64,000 nt of DNA from Bacillota bacterium (GCA_023436225.1 JAEZKA010000098.1:1-64000); one strand, 5' to 3'. Counted from the first letter of the stretch, positions 33,625 through 43,345 are shown. A program made the numbers and translations. Notes: a model not told the origin generated them from the letters alone.

Positions 33625-33747
33625 ACAAATTCTCCTCACAAAATTCGTCACAAACAAAACTTTTTGTCAAATCATGTCATATAAGAGGCATGTATCGGAA
33701 GCCTAAGCAACCGAACAATCACTGTGCAAACCCATTGTTTTTATGAA

Positions 33748-34233
33748 TTAAAGCTCAATATAATATAAAATTATATCGGTATAGCTTCCATCCCCCAACA
33801 GAAACCCCTTCGGTATAACACCAAGCCTGGTAAAACCTATTTTATCATAAAGATGGATCGCTGTCTGATTGATACTAACCACTGCATTAAACTGCATCAG
33901 TCCAAAGCCATACTCCTTCGCTTTTACCAGACTATGCCGAACCAGCTTCTCACCGATCTTCTGCCCTCGAAAACCACTTTTCACCGCATAGGAGGCATTA
34001 GCGATATGCCCGCATCGCCCAATATTATTAGGATGCAGAATATACAGACCTACCACCTCATCTCCAAGAACCGCTACCGCAGTGAAGGTCTGCTCCGAGA
34101 AAAAGTGTTCCGCCTCACCCAAGGTCAGCTTCTCTGTCTGAGGGAAGGCATTAGCCTCCTCAACAATCTGGTTCCATATCTCCGTCATGGAGGGTATGTC
34201 CTCCTGCTTATAACTGCGTACTATGATTTCCAT
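33748..34233 (-). CDS. GNAT-family N-acetyltransferase
   Basis: About 161 residues from the ATG at 34233 (MEIIVRSYKQ), 9 nt after AGGAG; the ATG three codons earlier sits too close to that site. GNAT fold with VLGDEVVGLYILH (beta-4), the acetyl-CoA loop VKSGFRGQKIGEKLVRHSLV, and the C-terminal AIHLYDKIGFTRLGVIPKGF. Resembles phosphinothricin- or spermidine-type acetyltransferases in outline; substrate undetermined. Confidence 0.9.
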   Translation of the reverse strand: MEIIVRSYKQEDIPSMTEIWNQIVEEANAFPQTEKLTLGEAEHFFSEQTFTAVAVLGDEVVGLYILHPNNIGRCGHIANASYAVKSGFRGQKIGEKLVRHSLVKAKEYGFGLMQFNAVVSINQTAIHLYDKIGFTRLGVIPKGFLLGDGSYTDIILYYIEL

Positions 34234-34335
34234 CCCTTTCATCTCCTATGTATTATCCTTCGTGTTTTGTGATCAGTTGCATTGAAATTAATTCTCGCGC
34301 CATCATAGGCTGAACGGTTATGATTGAATGCTTTC

Positions 34336-34614
34336 TCATAGAATTTCTCTCTCGACGCCAATAATCTCACCCTCTGTATTCTCCTCAATAAAATCAAGTA
34401 CATGGTCGATCATACTGTCTGCCTGAGCCCGGTCTCCAGCAATTGCAGCGAAGCCTAGAACTGCAAGCTGATGGATGTCCTGCTCCTCCACCTCAGCAAC
34501 CGACACATTAAATTGATTTCTTACTTTTGTGCTGAGGCTCTTTACCACCATCCGTTTTTCCTTCAATGAATGTGACCAAGGGATATGAATCGTTAGCTTA
34601 GCTGTCGCTATCAT
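34336..34614 (-). CDS. DUF503 (YlxP-like) protein
   Basis: A 92- or 93-residue protein matching DUF503/YlxP: IPWSHSLKEKRMVVKSLSTK near the N-terminus, VSVAEVEEQD and LAVLGFAAIAGDRAQADSM. YlxP is usually encoded in the nusA-infB-rbfA region and is linked to ribosome biogenesis; here it is elsewhere, so it may be a relocated or second copy. Two adjacent ATGs are possible; the second (34614) is better spaced from AGGAG. Confidence 0.88.
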   Translation of the reverse strand: MIATAKLTIHIPWSHSLKEKRMVVKSLSTKVRNQFNVSVAEVEEQDIHQLAVLGFAAIAGDRAQADSMIDHVLDFIEENTEGEIIGVEREIL

Positions 34615-34686
34615 CATTGCTCCTACACAACCTTTCTACCAGTATTACTTGCAAAAATTAATCAGACAACTATTTAATTACATCAT

Positions 34687-35892
34687 TTACTCATTATTTT
34701 TAATAAGCATTCCTGGAATTTCCTTCTCATAGACTATTTCCTTACAGCCATGAAACTTCATAAAACGCTTAAGGCATCGATCCAACTCATTATAAAACTT
34801 CTTGCCAGATCGAATCCCCGGCTCAAGCCAGATATTCTTAATCCTAAGGGTCTTAAGCTTAATTAATGCTACCACCTCAACTCTGGCTACCAGACGATCA
34901 CCCATGAGTACCGGGAGAACATAGTAACCATACTTACGGTCCGCCTCCGGTGTATATATTTCCCATTTATAATCAAAATGAAAAAGCTCCTTAATCAGCT
35001 TCCGATCCCACAGGATACAGTCGAGAGGTGCTAACAGCTCTGTACGACTCTTATAATCCGATGCTGATGCAATCTCCTGAAACAGCCATTGATCCTCACT
35101 AACACAGTAGAAGGTATCCTTACAATCTTCGATTGTAACCGGAATAATCTTTCCCTCCTCCAATAGCTCACGAAAGGCCTCCTGTCGCTCTTTCGCTTTT
35201 AGATTCCAGATATTGATCCAGGCATCCGAGGGTCTATTCCATAGAAGTCCTACCGCTGCGATTCTTCGACGAATTCTCCACTTCAGATGATCCAGCTCTC
35301 TGAGATAAGGCTCTTCTGTCTCCAGAAGCTCCTTCGGAAGATGATCCTCGGCCAAAGCATAATACTTATTCGTGCCCTTTTTATGATGAATTACCAAATC
35401 CCCTCGGAAATATAGACTCTCCAAAGCTACTCTGGCCAGCTTGGAGCTGCTCCAGTACCAATCCACCTTTTCCTGAAAATCGATATCCTTGGAGCTTATC
35501 GGTCCCTGTATCCGAATGATCTCCTTTATCTCAGGAGCAATACGGTCCACCTCATCCCTGCCTTTCCCCCATTCCCGATAACCCTTTCGAATTCGTTCTA
35601 GGTAAGGCCAATCCTCTACCGGCAGGATACACAGACACTTATCGAAATAATCTATCAATTTACGGTCTTCATATAGCAGTTCATATAGCATCTGCTTGGT
35701 AAAGCCCTGAATTCTTGATTGAAGCACCAGCTCCGCATTCTTTCCGCAGACATCAATCGGATCATATTGAATCCCGCCGACCTGTCGGATATATTCAAGA
35801 ATTCCTTCCTTCCCCCTGAAACGATGCTCCCCAATCAAACCATGTTTACGAAGCATGAAATATCTTGCTTGCTGTTTGGTCAATGTAACCAT
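34687..35892 (-). CDS. YcaQ/AlkX-like winged-helix DNA glycosylase family protein
   Basis: A 401-residue protein of the HTH_42 (AlkZ/AlkX) family. Tandem winged helices start at LTKQQARYFMLRKHGL. The catalytic-type motif IQYDP carries Q42 and D44, the Q-x-D form described for YcaQ/AlkX, glycosylases that unhook interstrand crosslinks and bulky N7-alkylated bases. Later family segments include WYWSSSKLARVALE and LLAPLDCILWDR. It is a single gene transcribed away from the truA side. Function is by family, not proven. Confidence 0.85.
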   Translation of the reverse strand: MVTLTKQQARYFMLRKHGLIGEHRFRGKEGILEYIRQVGGIQYDPIDVCGKNAELVLQSRIQGFTKQMLYELLYEDRKLIDYFDKCLCILPVEDWPYLERIRKGYREWGKGRDEVDRIAPEIKEIIRIQGPISSKDIDFQEKVDWYWSSSKLARVALESLYFRGDLVIHHKKGTNKYYALAEDHLPKELLETEEPYLRELDHLKWRIRRRIAAVGLLWNRPSDAWINIWNLKAKERQEAFRELLEEGKIIPVTIEDCKDTFYCVSEDQWLFQEIASASDYKSRTELLAPLDCILWDRKLIKELFHFDYKWEIYTPEADRKYGYYVLPVLMGDRLVARVEVVALIKLKTLRIKNIWLEPGIRSGKKFYNELDRCLKRFMKFHGCKEIVYEKEIPGMLIKNNE

Positions 35893-35987
35893 ATTCTTTA
35901 TCCCCCATGTTCGATATATGAAATTCGTAGTGAGTACATTATTAAATGCTAGCTTCGAAGATCTATAATAATCATGTATTCAAATAT

Positions 35988-36725
35988 CTAATATGTGACC
36001 TTCTCCAGGTAGAGACCGTCAGCATCAGCCAGATCACCGGTTCGATTTCTCTGCTTCGCAGCAAATATTTCCGGGAGCTCCTTACTTTTCATTCTTCCAA
36101 GCCCCACAGCAATCAGAGCTCCTACCATCCACCGAACCATATTGTAGAGAAAGCCATCTCCCCTGATCCGTATATTGATAAAGCCATCTATTTCCTCGAA
36201 TTCGATGGAATAGATGGTTCTTATCATAGACTTCTTCTTCGATTTCGCATTCGAAAAGGCAGTAAAATCATGGGTCCCCAACATATAGCTGCTTGCCTGT
36301 CGCATTGCTCTAAGATCAAGGGCTTCCTTAACATGCATAGAGTATTTTCGCATAAACGGATTAGAGTAATCCTTATTCCATATCCGATATAGATAGGTCT
36401 TATCTTTCGCATGATATCTCGCATGAAACTGTTCATCCACCTGATCTACTTCTATTACAGTGATGTCCTGGGGCAGGTAACGGTTCAAGTAATTCATAAC
36501 TTCCTTACAGGAAAATAAATGATCGGACTTAAAATTAGCAACCTGAGCCAGAGCATGAACGCCTGCATCCGTCCTACTGCAACCGATAACCTCAGTAGGT
36601 TGCTTCGTAAGCTGTGTGAGAACCTGCTCCAGCTTATCCTGTATGGTTGCTTCTCCTTGACCCAGCCGCTGCCATCCCTTATATCTACCCCCATCGTACT
36701 GAAGGGTTAACTTATAATTGTTCAT
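35988..36725 (-). CDS. truA: tRNA pseudouridine(38-40) synthase TruA
   Basis: TruA converts uridines 38-40 of the anticodon arm to pseudouridine. From the ATG at 36725 (MNNYKLTLQYDGG, after GGAG) it has 245 residues. It has the catalytic aspartate in GCSRTDAGVHA (about residue 54), LPQDITV, FHARYHAKDKTYLYRI and the C-terminal GDGFLYNMVRWMVGAL. Full length for the family. It lies 66 bp after the aldo/keto reductase gene on the same strand. Confidence 0.95.
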   Translation of the reverse strand: MNNYKLTLQYDGGRYKGWQRLGQGEATIQDKLEQVLTQLTKQPTEVIGCSRTDAGVHALAQVANFKSDHLFSCKEVMNYLNRYLPQDITVIEVDQVDEQFHARYHAKDKTYLYRIWNKDYSNPFMRKYSMHVKEALDLRAMRQASSYMLGTHDFTAFSNAKSKKKSMIRTIYSIEFEEIDGFINIRIRGDGFLYNMVRWMVGALIAVGLGRMKSKELPEIFAAKQRNRTGDLADADGLYLEKVTY

Positions 36726-36790
36726 AAATACTCCTTTAACCATACCTTTGTATCATTATTTCCAAAGGCACATGATTTTCTTCCTTCGAC

Positions 36791-37801
36791 CTAGCCTATG
36801 AAATTCTGGTAATCAATCCAGTTCTCACTGAGTAAGGCAGGAGTATCCAATTCATATGGGCAGTGGTTCTTACAATTATCACAATGAATACAATCCTCGA
36901 TCTGCTTCATCTTTTCTTTCCAGGTGTCATTAATATAGACCGATACCGGAGCTCTGCGAAGCATCAGGGCCATTCTGGCGCAGGTCGGTATATCAATCCC
37001 GGCAGGACATGGCAGACAATAGCCACAGCCTCTGCAGAAATCCTTGGCAAGCTCGTTTCGATCCTTTTCAATTATCTCCTGCAATTTCTGATCGAGGATC
37101 GGTGGCTGGTCGATATAGCTTATGAATTCGTCCAGCTCTTTTTCCCTCTGGATACCCCAAATTGGAAGTACATGATCAAATTGATCAAGGAATGCATATG
37201 CCGCAGCAGAATTGGTAATTAGTCCCCCAGACAAAGCCTTCATCGCAATAAAGCCGATATTTTTCTCCTTACACAATTCTACCAGCTTAAGCTCCTTCTC
37301 GGTCGCCAGATAATTGAAGGGAAACTGTATTGTTTCATAAAGACCTGTTTCTGCGGCCTCGATTGCAATCGGTAGACGATGATTCGTAATTCCAATGTGG
37401 CGAATCAATCCCTTCTCCTTTGCTTCCAGCATGGCTTCATATAGTCCTGTTCCATCCCCCAGCTTAGGACAAAAGCTTGGATTATGGAACTGATAGATAT
37501 CCAGGTAATCTGTCTTCAGCATCGTTAAGGTCGTATGCAGCTGCTGCCAGAATTCTTCCACCTTCGTCGTCATCGTCTTTGAGGCAAGATAGATGCTGCT
37601 TCGTGCATCTCCCAATGCGTAGCCTAGCTTCTCCTCACTATCTGTGTAGAATCTAGCCGTGTCGTAAAAATTAATCCCATTATCATAAGCCTTTTTTAGA
37701 ATTGTAACTGCTTCCTCCTTGCCAACCCTCTGGATTGGCAAGGCTCCAAAGCCATTCTTACTGACCGTAATCTTTGTTGATCCCAATGTAATCTGTTTCA
37801 T
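36791..37801 (-). CDS. Aldo/keto reductase with C-terminal ferredoxin-like domain
   Basis: About 336 residues from the ATG at 37801 (MKQITLGSTK, GGAGG 5 nt upstream). Residues 1-260 form an AKR barrel (FYDTARFYTDSEEKLGYAL, SKTMTTKVEEFW, ITNHRLP). The C-terminus has two Cys clusters, CRGCGYCLPCPAGI and CIHCDNCKNHCPYELDTP, typical of Fe-S-containing AKRs of anaerobes. It likely exchanges electrons between NAD(P)H or ferredoxin and a carbonyl substrate. Confidence 0.9.
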   Translation of the reverse strand: MKQITLGSTKITVSKNGFGALPIQRVGKEEAVTILKKAYDNGINFYDTARFYTDSEEKLGYALGDARSSIYLASKTMTTKVEEFWQQLHTTLTMLKTDYLDIYQFHNPSFCPKLGDGTGLYEAMLEAKEKGLIRHIGITNHRLPIAIEAAETGLYETIQFPFNYLATEKELKLVELCKEKNIGFIAMKALSGGLITNSAAAYAFLDQFDHVLPIWGIQREKELDEFISYIDQPPILDQKLQEIIEKDRNELAKDFCRGCGYCLPCPAGIDIPTCARMALMLRRAPVSVYINDTWKEKMKQIEDCIHCDNCKNHCPYELDTPALLSENWIDYQNFIG

Positions 37802-37834
37802 CAAATCCTCCATACCGCTATTATCAGTAGACTA

Positions 37835-40141
37835 TTATTCGTTCAGGTTTTCCCAATCAACTTCTAATGGAGTTATTTTAACATTATTTGCACCGGACTT
37901 AAAGGTATTTATCCATTCCGGCTGACGAGGCAGCGACTTGGAGGGCTCCGTGATCTCAGGATAGTCGGCATATTCCTCATGAACGATCCGAATACCGTTA
38001 AGCTCCCACCACTCTTCATCCGTCAATCGAGCTGTACTGACAAATTCATAATGCGAATAGATGCTGCCTCTGCTAAGATACAGCTTACCGTTCATCGGAG
38101 TCACCACATAGATTTGATCATAATACCCAGTTCCCAGCGAGAGATAATGACCACCAGCGGAGCTCACATCGGATACCAGCATATCGCTAATCTCAATATT
38201 TGGGTAATCATCATCAACAATACCCTTTAAGAATGCATTCGAAATATTCTCCATGCTTCCACCGTAGCGAAGAAGACGATCATTCTCCTCCTTTGTTAGC
38301 GGATCATTCCTTAATTCCTTAATAGAACAATCAATTAAGAGTTGTAAAAGCTCCTTATATTCATTGCCTCCGTTTAACAGACTCTCATTTAGCATACCGC
38401 GCTGCTTTAAACTGGTTAATGTATAATCAGTTAGGTAAAGCAGCTTTGTATATAGCTCTACCTGAGGCTCCACATAATGATAATCCGCAAATTCAACAGG
38501 CCCTCCCATCTCTGCCATTGCCTGTTTACCATAAAGAACAGTATCATGCTTCAATTCTGTATAGCTTCCTAGCGCGGTATTAAGAGCTTTATTCCGCCAC
38601 GCCTGGGTCGTCATGAAAAAGGGCATTCCTGACCCTACATTGTACTCATTTAAAGCATCCTTGAGTATCCAAAGCCAACCGGTATAAAGATTGGTTGACC
38701 AGTACTCGGGGGTAAAGCCTGCCACCTTCTCCTTCCATTCTTTATAATGCTTGGTATACTCCTCCCATTTGTCCTGGGGCTTATATACCTCGAACTGAAG
38801 CTGCTCCGCTAGATTACTCCCCAAAACCCCCATGACATCAAGCCCACTGGGAAGTGGTCGAAGGATTGGAGTAATAAGATCCTGAAGAATATCACTATCC
38901 AGGATATAGCGCTGTCCCATGAACCGGAACTGCTTCTGTGTATCTATGGAGGACTGGGTGATCTTACCCACGATCTGAGGCTCCGGTAGTTCTCTCACTG
39001 CAGTCTCAAGCTTCGAATAATACTCCTCATCATTGAACAGATTCGGATCCTCCTTCTCTCCATAAACCTTCTTCCGAAGCTGATTCATCGTAAATACATC
39101 AATATCATCGGATACGCCTACATACTGAGAGGTTGGCAGATAGATATTAGTCCAGAGTTCTGCATCACTGGTCTGTTCTGATTTTGCAAAGGTCATATAG
39201 CTGATTAGGAGTGCTTGAAGCACATTCTCATACTGGTATTCGTTATTACTGTAAAAAGCATAGGGAACCGTCCCAAACCACATCATTGTACGGAAAAAGC
39301 GCCCCAGCTCCTCTGTTCTTGTATAATGACCCCGCACTGTAAATTGGCTATAATCGATATCTTTGTTCAGGAAAGGAGAGGTAGCGATACCCTCGGCTTT
39401 GTTGCAAAGCTCATATTCCTGTTTTGCAGTTGCAAGAAGCCCTTCATCAACCGTGACCGGAACTTCGGTACTCTGAAGCATCAGCATTCTAGCCGTCAAA
39501 TAATAGATAACATTCTTCTTCTGAAGCTCCTTCAGCTGCTGATCCTCTAAGGTATTCAGTAGCAGCAGGGACTTATTTAACATCTGCTTTGTCATAAGCT
39601 CAAGGTCACCATAAAGGTATTCCGACTCGACATTAATTAAGGATTTATCATAAAACTGGTGATAAAGATGAAGTACCGAGTCCGCTGTGATAAAGTTAGG
39701 GATACCGGTGTATTCATTACTGTCATAAGTATAGTACATCTTTGTCGTCTGCGAAGGCAGAACCACAAATCCATTGTTCACCAGCTTCTTAATCTGATCC
39801 TTGGTAAATCCACTGAATTGTTTAATATTCTCGACATTGGATAAATCCTTCGCGATCTTGTAGTTGGCTACCCTGGCTTCAAAGGAAGGCTTTGTATAAG
39901 CCGCTTTCTCAGGCTTTACCACCTCCACTGAGGACCATTCTGAATCCAGATGGAGAAAGCCATCCTGCGTGGCATCTTCCTCAATCGGCGTTGGTGCCGT
40001 AGACACCTCTCCCGAATTATTCCCCTGTGTTTTATTCGGAATATTTGTAATAATATCGTTTCCCTCATCCTTATCCTTATTGCCATTACAGCCGGATAAT
40101 ATAAGACATATACATAAAATGACTGCGCCAATTCGTTTCAT
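37835..40141 (-). CDS. DUF3160-domain lipoprotein
   Basis: A 768-residue surface lipoprotein with lipobox LSGC (C18) and a Thr/Asn/Glu-rich linker to about residue 70. A long alpha-helical DUF3160 domain follows (FVVLPSQTTKMYYTYDSN, NFITADSVLHLYHQFYDKSL, FRFMGQRYILDS, FADYHYVEPQVELYTKLLYL). DUF3160 function is unknown. The gene lies between a membrane-anchored VCBS-like protein and an aldo/keto reductase with short gaps, suggesting one minus-strand operon. Confidence 0.85.
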   Translation of the reverse strand: MKRIGAVILCICLILSGCNGNKDKDEGNDIITNIPNKTQGNNSGEVSTAPTPIEEDATQDGFLHLDSEWSSVEVVKPEKAAYTKPSFEARVANYKIAKDLSNVENIKQFSGFTKDQIKKLVNNGFVVLPSQTTKMYYTYDSNEYTGIPNFITADSVLHLYHQFYDKSLINVESEYLYGDLELMTKQMLNKSLLLLNTLEDQQLKELQKKNVIYYLTARMLMLQSTEVPVTVDEGLLATAKQEYELCNKAEGIATSPFLNKDIDYSQFTVRGHYTRTEELGRFFRTMMWFGTVPYAFYSNNEYQYENVLQALLISYMTFAKSEQTSDAELWTNIYLPTSQYVGVSDDIDVFTMNQLRKKVYGEKEDPNLFNDEEYYSKLETAVRELPEPQIVGKITQSSIDTQKQFRFMGQRYILDSDILQDLITPILRPLPSGLDVMGVLGSNLAEQLQFEVYKPQDKWEEYTKHYKEWKEKVAGFTPEYWSTNLYTGWLWILKDALNEYNVGSGMPFFMTTQAWRNKALNTALGSYTELKHDTVLYGKQAMAEMGGPVEFADYHYVEPQVELYTKLLYLTDYTLTSLKQRGMLNESLLNGGNEYKELLQLLIDCSIKELRNDPLTKEENDRLLRYGGSMENISNAFLKGIVDDDYPNIEISDMLVSDVSSAGGHYLSLGTGYYDQIYVVTPMNGKLYLSRGSIYSHYEFVSTARLTDEEWWELNGIRIVHEEYADYPEITEPSKSLPRQPEWINTFKSGANNVKITPLEVDWENLNE

Positions 40142-40161
40142 TATTTTCCTCCATTCCTCTA

Positions 40162-40896
40162 CTAATCAACCTTCGTTACCGTTCCATCCTTTAGCATGAA
40201 TTGCTTGGTTTTCTTCTGTCCGTCGTTATAGGTTATGCGGATCCGATTTTCCTTGACAATTACCACATCAATAATATCTTGAAAATCTGCACTCTGTGCC
40301 AGCATAAGAAAGCCGAAATCAAACCAATGGTATATTAACAGTCTTTCTTTTCCTTCTTTTGTCCTTGAGATAAATATAAGCTCCTCACCTTTTGTATTCA
40401 CTAATTCGCCGGTGATAAAATCCTCCCAGACTCCTGCAATATCGGATCCGGTCCATTTCTTTATCAGTTTTCCATCCTTATAGTTAAATATGAAAAGCCT
40501 ATTCTTCTCCTCTTTATCATAAAATGTAGTTTTCCTGACCGAGGTAATAAGCTCCATCTCTCCATCGCCGTCGATATCTGCCAGCCTTAGCCTCCATGGC
40601 TTGAGACCGGAAAAATCATTCTCATAGGAACGCTTCCAATTCCCGTTCTTATCACGCTGAAACACCAGTAGCCGATCACCATAGCGAACATCCTCAGTTG
40701 TACTTATGAAGGCATAGGCTACTCCCCCATCCACAGCATAGTCAATCAATTTTTCCTTATTTATTAATACATTCTCCAATTGTTCTGCCAAACCTATGGC
40801 ATCTGTTAGCTGCCATATCATTAGAAACAGACTAATGACTATGAGGAAGGATATGTCTATCATTATTCTATGGAGAATTTTCCTTTTCACTTTCAT
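40162..40896 (-). CDS. Membrane-anchored VCBS/FG-GAP-like protein
   Basis: A 244-residue protein with an N-terminal membrane anchor (ISFLIVISLFLMIWQL) and an extracellular repeat-like domain. LADIDGDGEMELITSVRK is an FG-GAP/VCBS calcium-binding signature, and other blades lack the full motif. It starts the apparent operon with the DUF3160 lipoprotein (20-bp gap), so the two may act together on the outside of the cell. Confidence 0.75.
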   Translation of the reverse strand: MKVKRKILHRIMIDISFLIVISLFLMIWQLTDAIGLAEQLENVLINKEKLIDYAVDGGVAYAFISTTEDVRYGDRLLVFQRDKNGNWKRSYENDFSGLKPWRLRLADIDGDGEMELITSVRKTTFYDKEEKNRLFIFNYKDGKLIKKWTGSDIAGVWEDFITGELVNTKGEELIFISRTKEGKERLLIYHWFDFGFLMLAQSADFQDIIDVVIVKENRIRITYNDGQKKTKQFMLKDGTVTKVD

Positions 40897-41039
40897 AGAT
40901 GATCCTTTTCCGGTGTTATCTCATTATAAACAAGACTTTCCTTAATTATACATTTCATGCAGCTTAGCCATATTCTACCACCGGTATCTTGTAATGACAA
41001 TACAAACAAAGCTCCTTAACGAAACCTTAAGAATTCTAT

Positions 41040-41077
41040 AAAAAAGGGAAGCAGCAGACAAAAGTCTACTACCTCCC
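41040..41077 (-). terminator. Terminator of the zinc-ribbon gene
   Basis: On the minus strand GGGAGGTAGTAGAC pairs with GTCTGCTGCTTCCC, followed by TTTTTT. Confidence 0.85.
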
Positions 41078-41096
41078 AGATTAAGCTGTCTTATTA

Positions 41097-41300
41097 TTAT
41101 CTTCTGCCTCTGTTCCCCTGCGCACCGCGGTTATCTCTGCCGCCAAAACCATTGTTCTTCTCTGCTTTTCTAGCTCTTCTGCAATCAGGGCATCTTACCG
41201 GCTCATTATCGAACCCTTTCTCCTTATAAAAAGCCTGCTCACTTTCAGTAAATACAAATTCAGCCTTACAATCCTTACATACGATTACCTTATCTGCCAT
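41097..41300 (-). CDS. Small zinc-ribbon protein
   Basis: A 67-residue protein from the ATG at 41300 (MADKVIVCKD, AAGGAGG upstream). One four-cysteine ribbon, CKDCKAEF and CPDCRRARK, is followed by a Gly/Arg/Asn-rich tail (GGRDNRGAQGNRGRR) suggestive of RNA binding. It resembles the probable-zinc-ribbon family common in Clostridia, sometimes found with cold-shock-type proteins. Monocistronic, with its own terminator. Confidence 0.85.
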   Translation of the reverse strand: MADKVIVCKDCKAEFVFTESEQAFYKEKGFDNEPVRCPDCRRARKAEKNNGFGGRDNRGAQGNRGRR

Positions 41301-41752
41301 ACCAACTTCCTCCTTGACCATAAATAAAATAAATAACTTTACAATAAGCTACGTTCCGATAAATTAAAGCGGTTGGCGAAAAGGAAATCGATCCAGATTA
41401 ATATAAGGGAATAATTTGATTATAACATGCCCATCGAGATTTGCAATACGCATAGCCCCAATATAAGAATTTTATTATACAAATTATTGCATCTTTTCCA
41501 TATAATATTATTCCATCATGGACATAAAGAAAACGGATCAATCAAAAACTAATTTGTATATTACAGTAATCCTATTCTTTCCGACTTCGTCAGTTTTCTG
41601 TATTCGTAACGCTTGAATATCTTGATATATACCAGAATATACTTAGTAATTATTTATACTTTCTCGTTCTTAAACTAAGTAGATGAACAAGCTGCTGGAA
41701 ACATATTTCAGGGATTATTACTATAATGTCTTCTATACGGGGGTGATAATAA

Positions 41753-42694
41753 ATGCGTACTGACAGCCGATTGACCCAGGCCTATAAGAACGCAAAGGTC
41801 AAGTATTTTGATGAAAGCTCAAAATATATTTTTTTCAGCGATATCCATCGGGGTGATGACAGTGTATCGGATGAATTCACACGCAACCAGAATATCTACC
41901 TTCGTGCTCTGAATTATTACTATAAGCAAGGGTATGAATGTGTGGAGGTTGGAGATGGAGACGAGCTCTGGGAATACCCTACCTTCAAGCATATCCGCCT
42001 GGCCCACACTGATATCTTCATCGCACTCAAGAAATTCTTTGATGACCATCGATTGACAATACTTTATGGCAACCATAATATCTACCTAAAATCAAAACGC
42101 TATGTTTCTGAGAATTATTATACCTTTTATGATGAATACAACCAGGAGAGGGTAGAGCTTTTCAGGGACCTTGAACCATATGAAGCCCTTGTACTAAAGC
42201 AAAGAAATACCGATCAGGAGATTCTTGTTGTCCATGGTCATCAAGGGGACTTCATGAATGATCAGCTTTGGTTTGTATCGATGATCTTGATGCGTTATTT
42301 CTGGCGTTTTATGCATGTAGTTGGCTTTGAAAACCCCTCCAGCCCGGCTAGAAATCTCTATAAACGTCACAAGGTAGAGCGTGCATATAAAAAGTGGATC
42401 TCCAAGCATAAGATAATGCTGATCTGTGGCCATACACACCGCCCGAAATATCCAAAAAATAATGAGCTTCCCTACTTTAATACCGGCTGCTGTATCCATA
42501 CCCGAGGGATTACCGGAATAGAAATCCTTGACGGGAAAATCCTTATGGTAGACTGGAGAACCGCTGCGGATGACGACGGAGTAGTTAGAATTGAGCGCAT
42601 TGTGGTTAGGGGACCGGAGCCCATTGATAAATTTGATTGCAAAAATAATCCATGTTCCATGCATTGCAAACAGTGCGAAGAGGATGATGACTGA
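41753..42694 (+). CDS. Calcineurin-like metallophosphoesterase
   Basis: A 313-residue soluble enzyme with the full metallophosphoesterase set: FFSDIHRGDD (about residue 28), GDGDELWE, GNHNIY, VHGHQGD and CGHTHRPKY. The layout is similar to UDP-2,3-diacylglucosamine pyrophosphatase-like and related family members, but substrate cannot be assigned in a Gram-positive. A cysteine-rich tail (CKNNPCSMHCKQCEEDDD) is an unusual extra. The 450 bp upstream hold no other gene. Confidence 0.9.
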   Translation: MRTDSRLTQAYKNAKVKYFDESSKYIFFSDIHRGDDSVSDEFTRNQNIYLRALNYYYKQGYECVEVGDGDELWEYPTFKHIRLAHTDIFIALKKFFDDHRLTILYGNHNIYLKSKRYVSENYYTFYDEYNQERVELFRDLEPYEALVLKQRNTDQEILVVHGHQGDFMNDQLWFVSMILMRYFWRFMHVVGFENPSSPARNLYKRHKVERAYKKWISKHKIMLICGHTHRPKYPKNNELPYFNTGCCIHTRGITGIEILDGKILMVDWRTAADDDGVVRIERIVVRGPEPIDKFDCKNNPCSMHCKQCEEDDD

Positions 42695-42700
42695 TTATAA

Positions 42701-42846
42701 GATAAACTTATAAGAAAATTCATGAGATATGCTTATAAGAAAATATATGAGATAAGTTTATAAGATAATATATAAGGTAAACTTTTATGAAAACTTATGA
42801 GATAAACTTTTAAGAAAATTTATGAGATATGCTTATAAGATAAACA
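42701..42846. repeat. Degenerate 25-bp tandem repeat, about six copies
   Basis: The unit is roughly GAGATAAACTTATAAGAAAA followed by TTTAT, with lengths of 24-26 bp. The variant GAGATATGCTTATAAGA recurs exactly 100 bp apart (42724 and 42824). It lies between the phosphoesterase and CBS genes. There are no unique spacers, so it is not CRISPR. Confidence 0.8.
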
Positions 42847-42916
42847 GATTTATCCTCTTAAAATGAAGAGTAAAGATACTCCTGTGAGGGTACTCTATTC
42901 TTGGAGGTGATTTATT

Positions 42917-43345
42917 TTGAAGGTAAGAGAAATCATGACGAAAGACATTGCTAGTTTAAGATCTGACGATTCCCTCGAGCATGCAGCTCAGCTGATGAAG
43001 CAGTATAACTGCGGATCCCTTCCGGTATGTACCCAGGATAAACTGATTGGTATTATCACGGATCGTGATATAGCAATTCGTTCTGTAGCATCCGGTGATG
43101 ATGTTGCTCATAAAAGAGTCGGAGATGTTATGACAAATGATGTTGTTTTTGCCAACCCGGATACGGATGTCAATGACGCTGCCAGAATTATGAGTGACCG
43201 TCAGATTCGCCGTCTCCCTGTCGTAGAAAACAACAGTCTGATCGGCATCGTTGCCCTGGGTGATATCTCTTTGGAGCCCGCCTGCCAAGAAAGCGCAGAG
43301 GACGCACTGAAAAACATCTCCAAACCCGGTGCAAGCTTACGTTAG
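42917..43345 (+). CDS. CBS-domain pair protein
   Basis: A 142-residue protein made of two CBS domains: MTKDIASLRSDDSLEHAAQL and LIGIITDRDIAIR, then VMTNDVVFANPDTDVNDAAR and LIGIVALGDIS. CBS pairs bind adenine nucleotides and usually report energy state. The start is a TTG at 42917 with a strong GGAGGTGA site. It resembles free-standing Hrp1/YhcV-type proteins of unknown target. Confidence 0.9.
   Translation: MKVREIMTKDIASLRSDDSLEHAAQLMKQYNCGSLPVCTQDKLIGIITDRDIAIRSVASGDDVAHKRVGDVMTNDVVFANPDTDVNDAARIMSDRQIRRLPVVENNSLIGIVALGDISLEPACQESAEDALKNISKPGASLR

Noticed and set aside
37835..40141. Open frames opposite DUF3160 and other long genes
   Set aside because: They are out-of-frame shadows lacking ribosome sites and family features.
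42701..42846. Possible CRISPR array
   Set aside because: The units are contiguous and similar throughout, with no unique spacers and no cas genes nearby.
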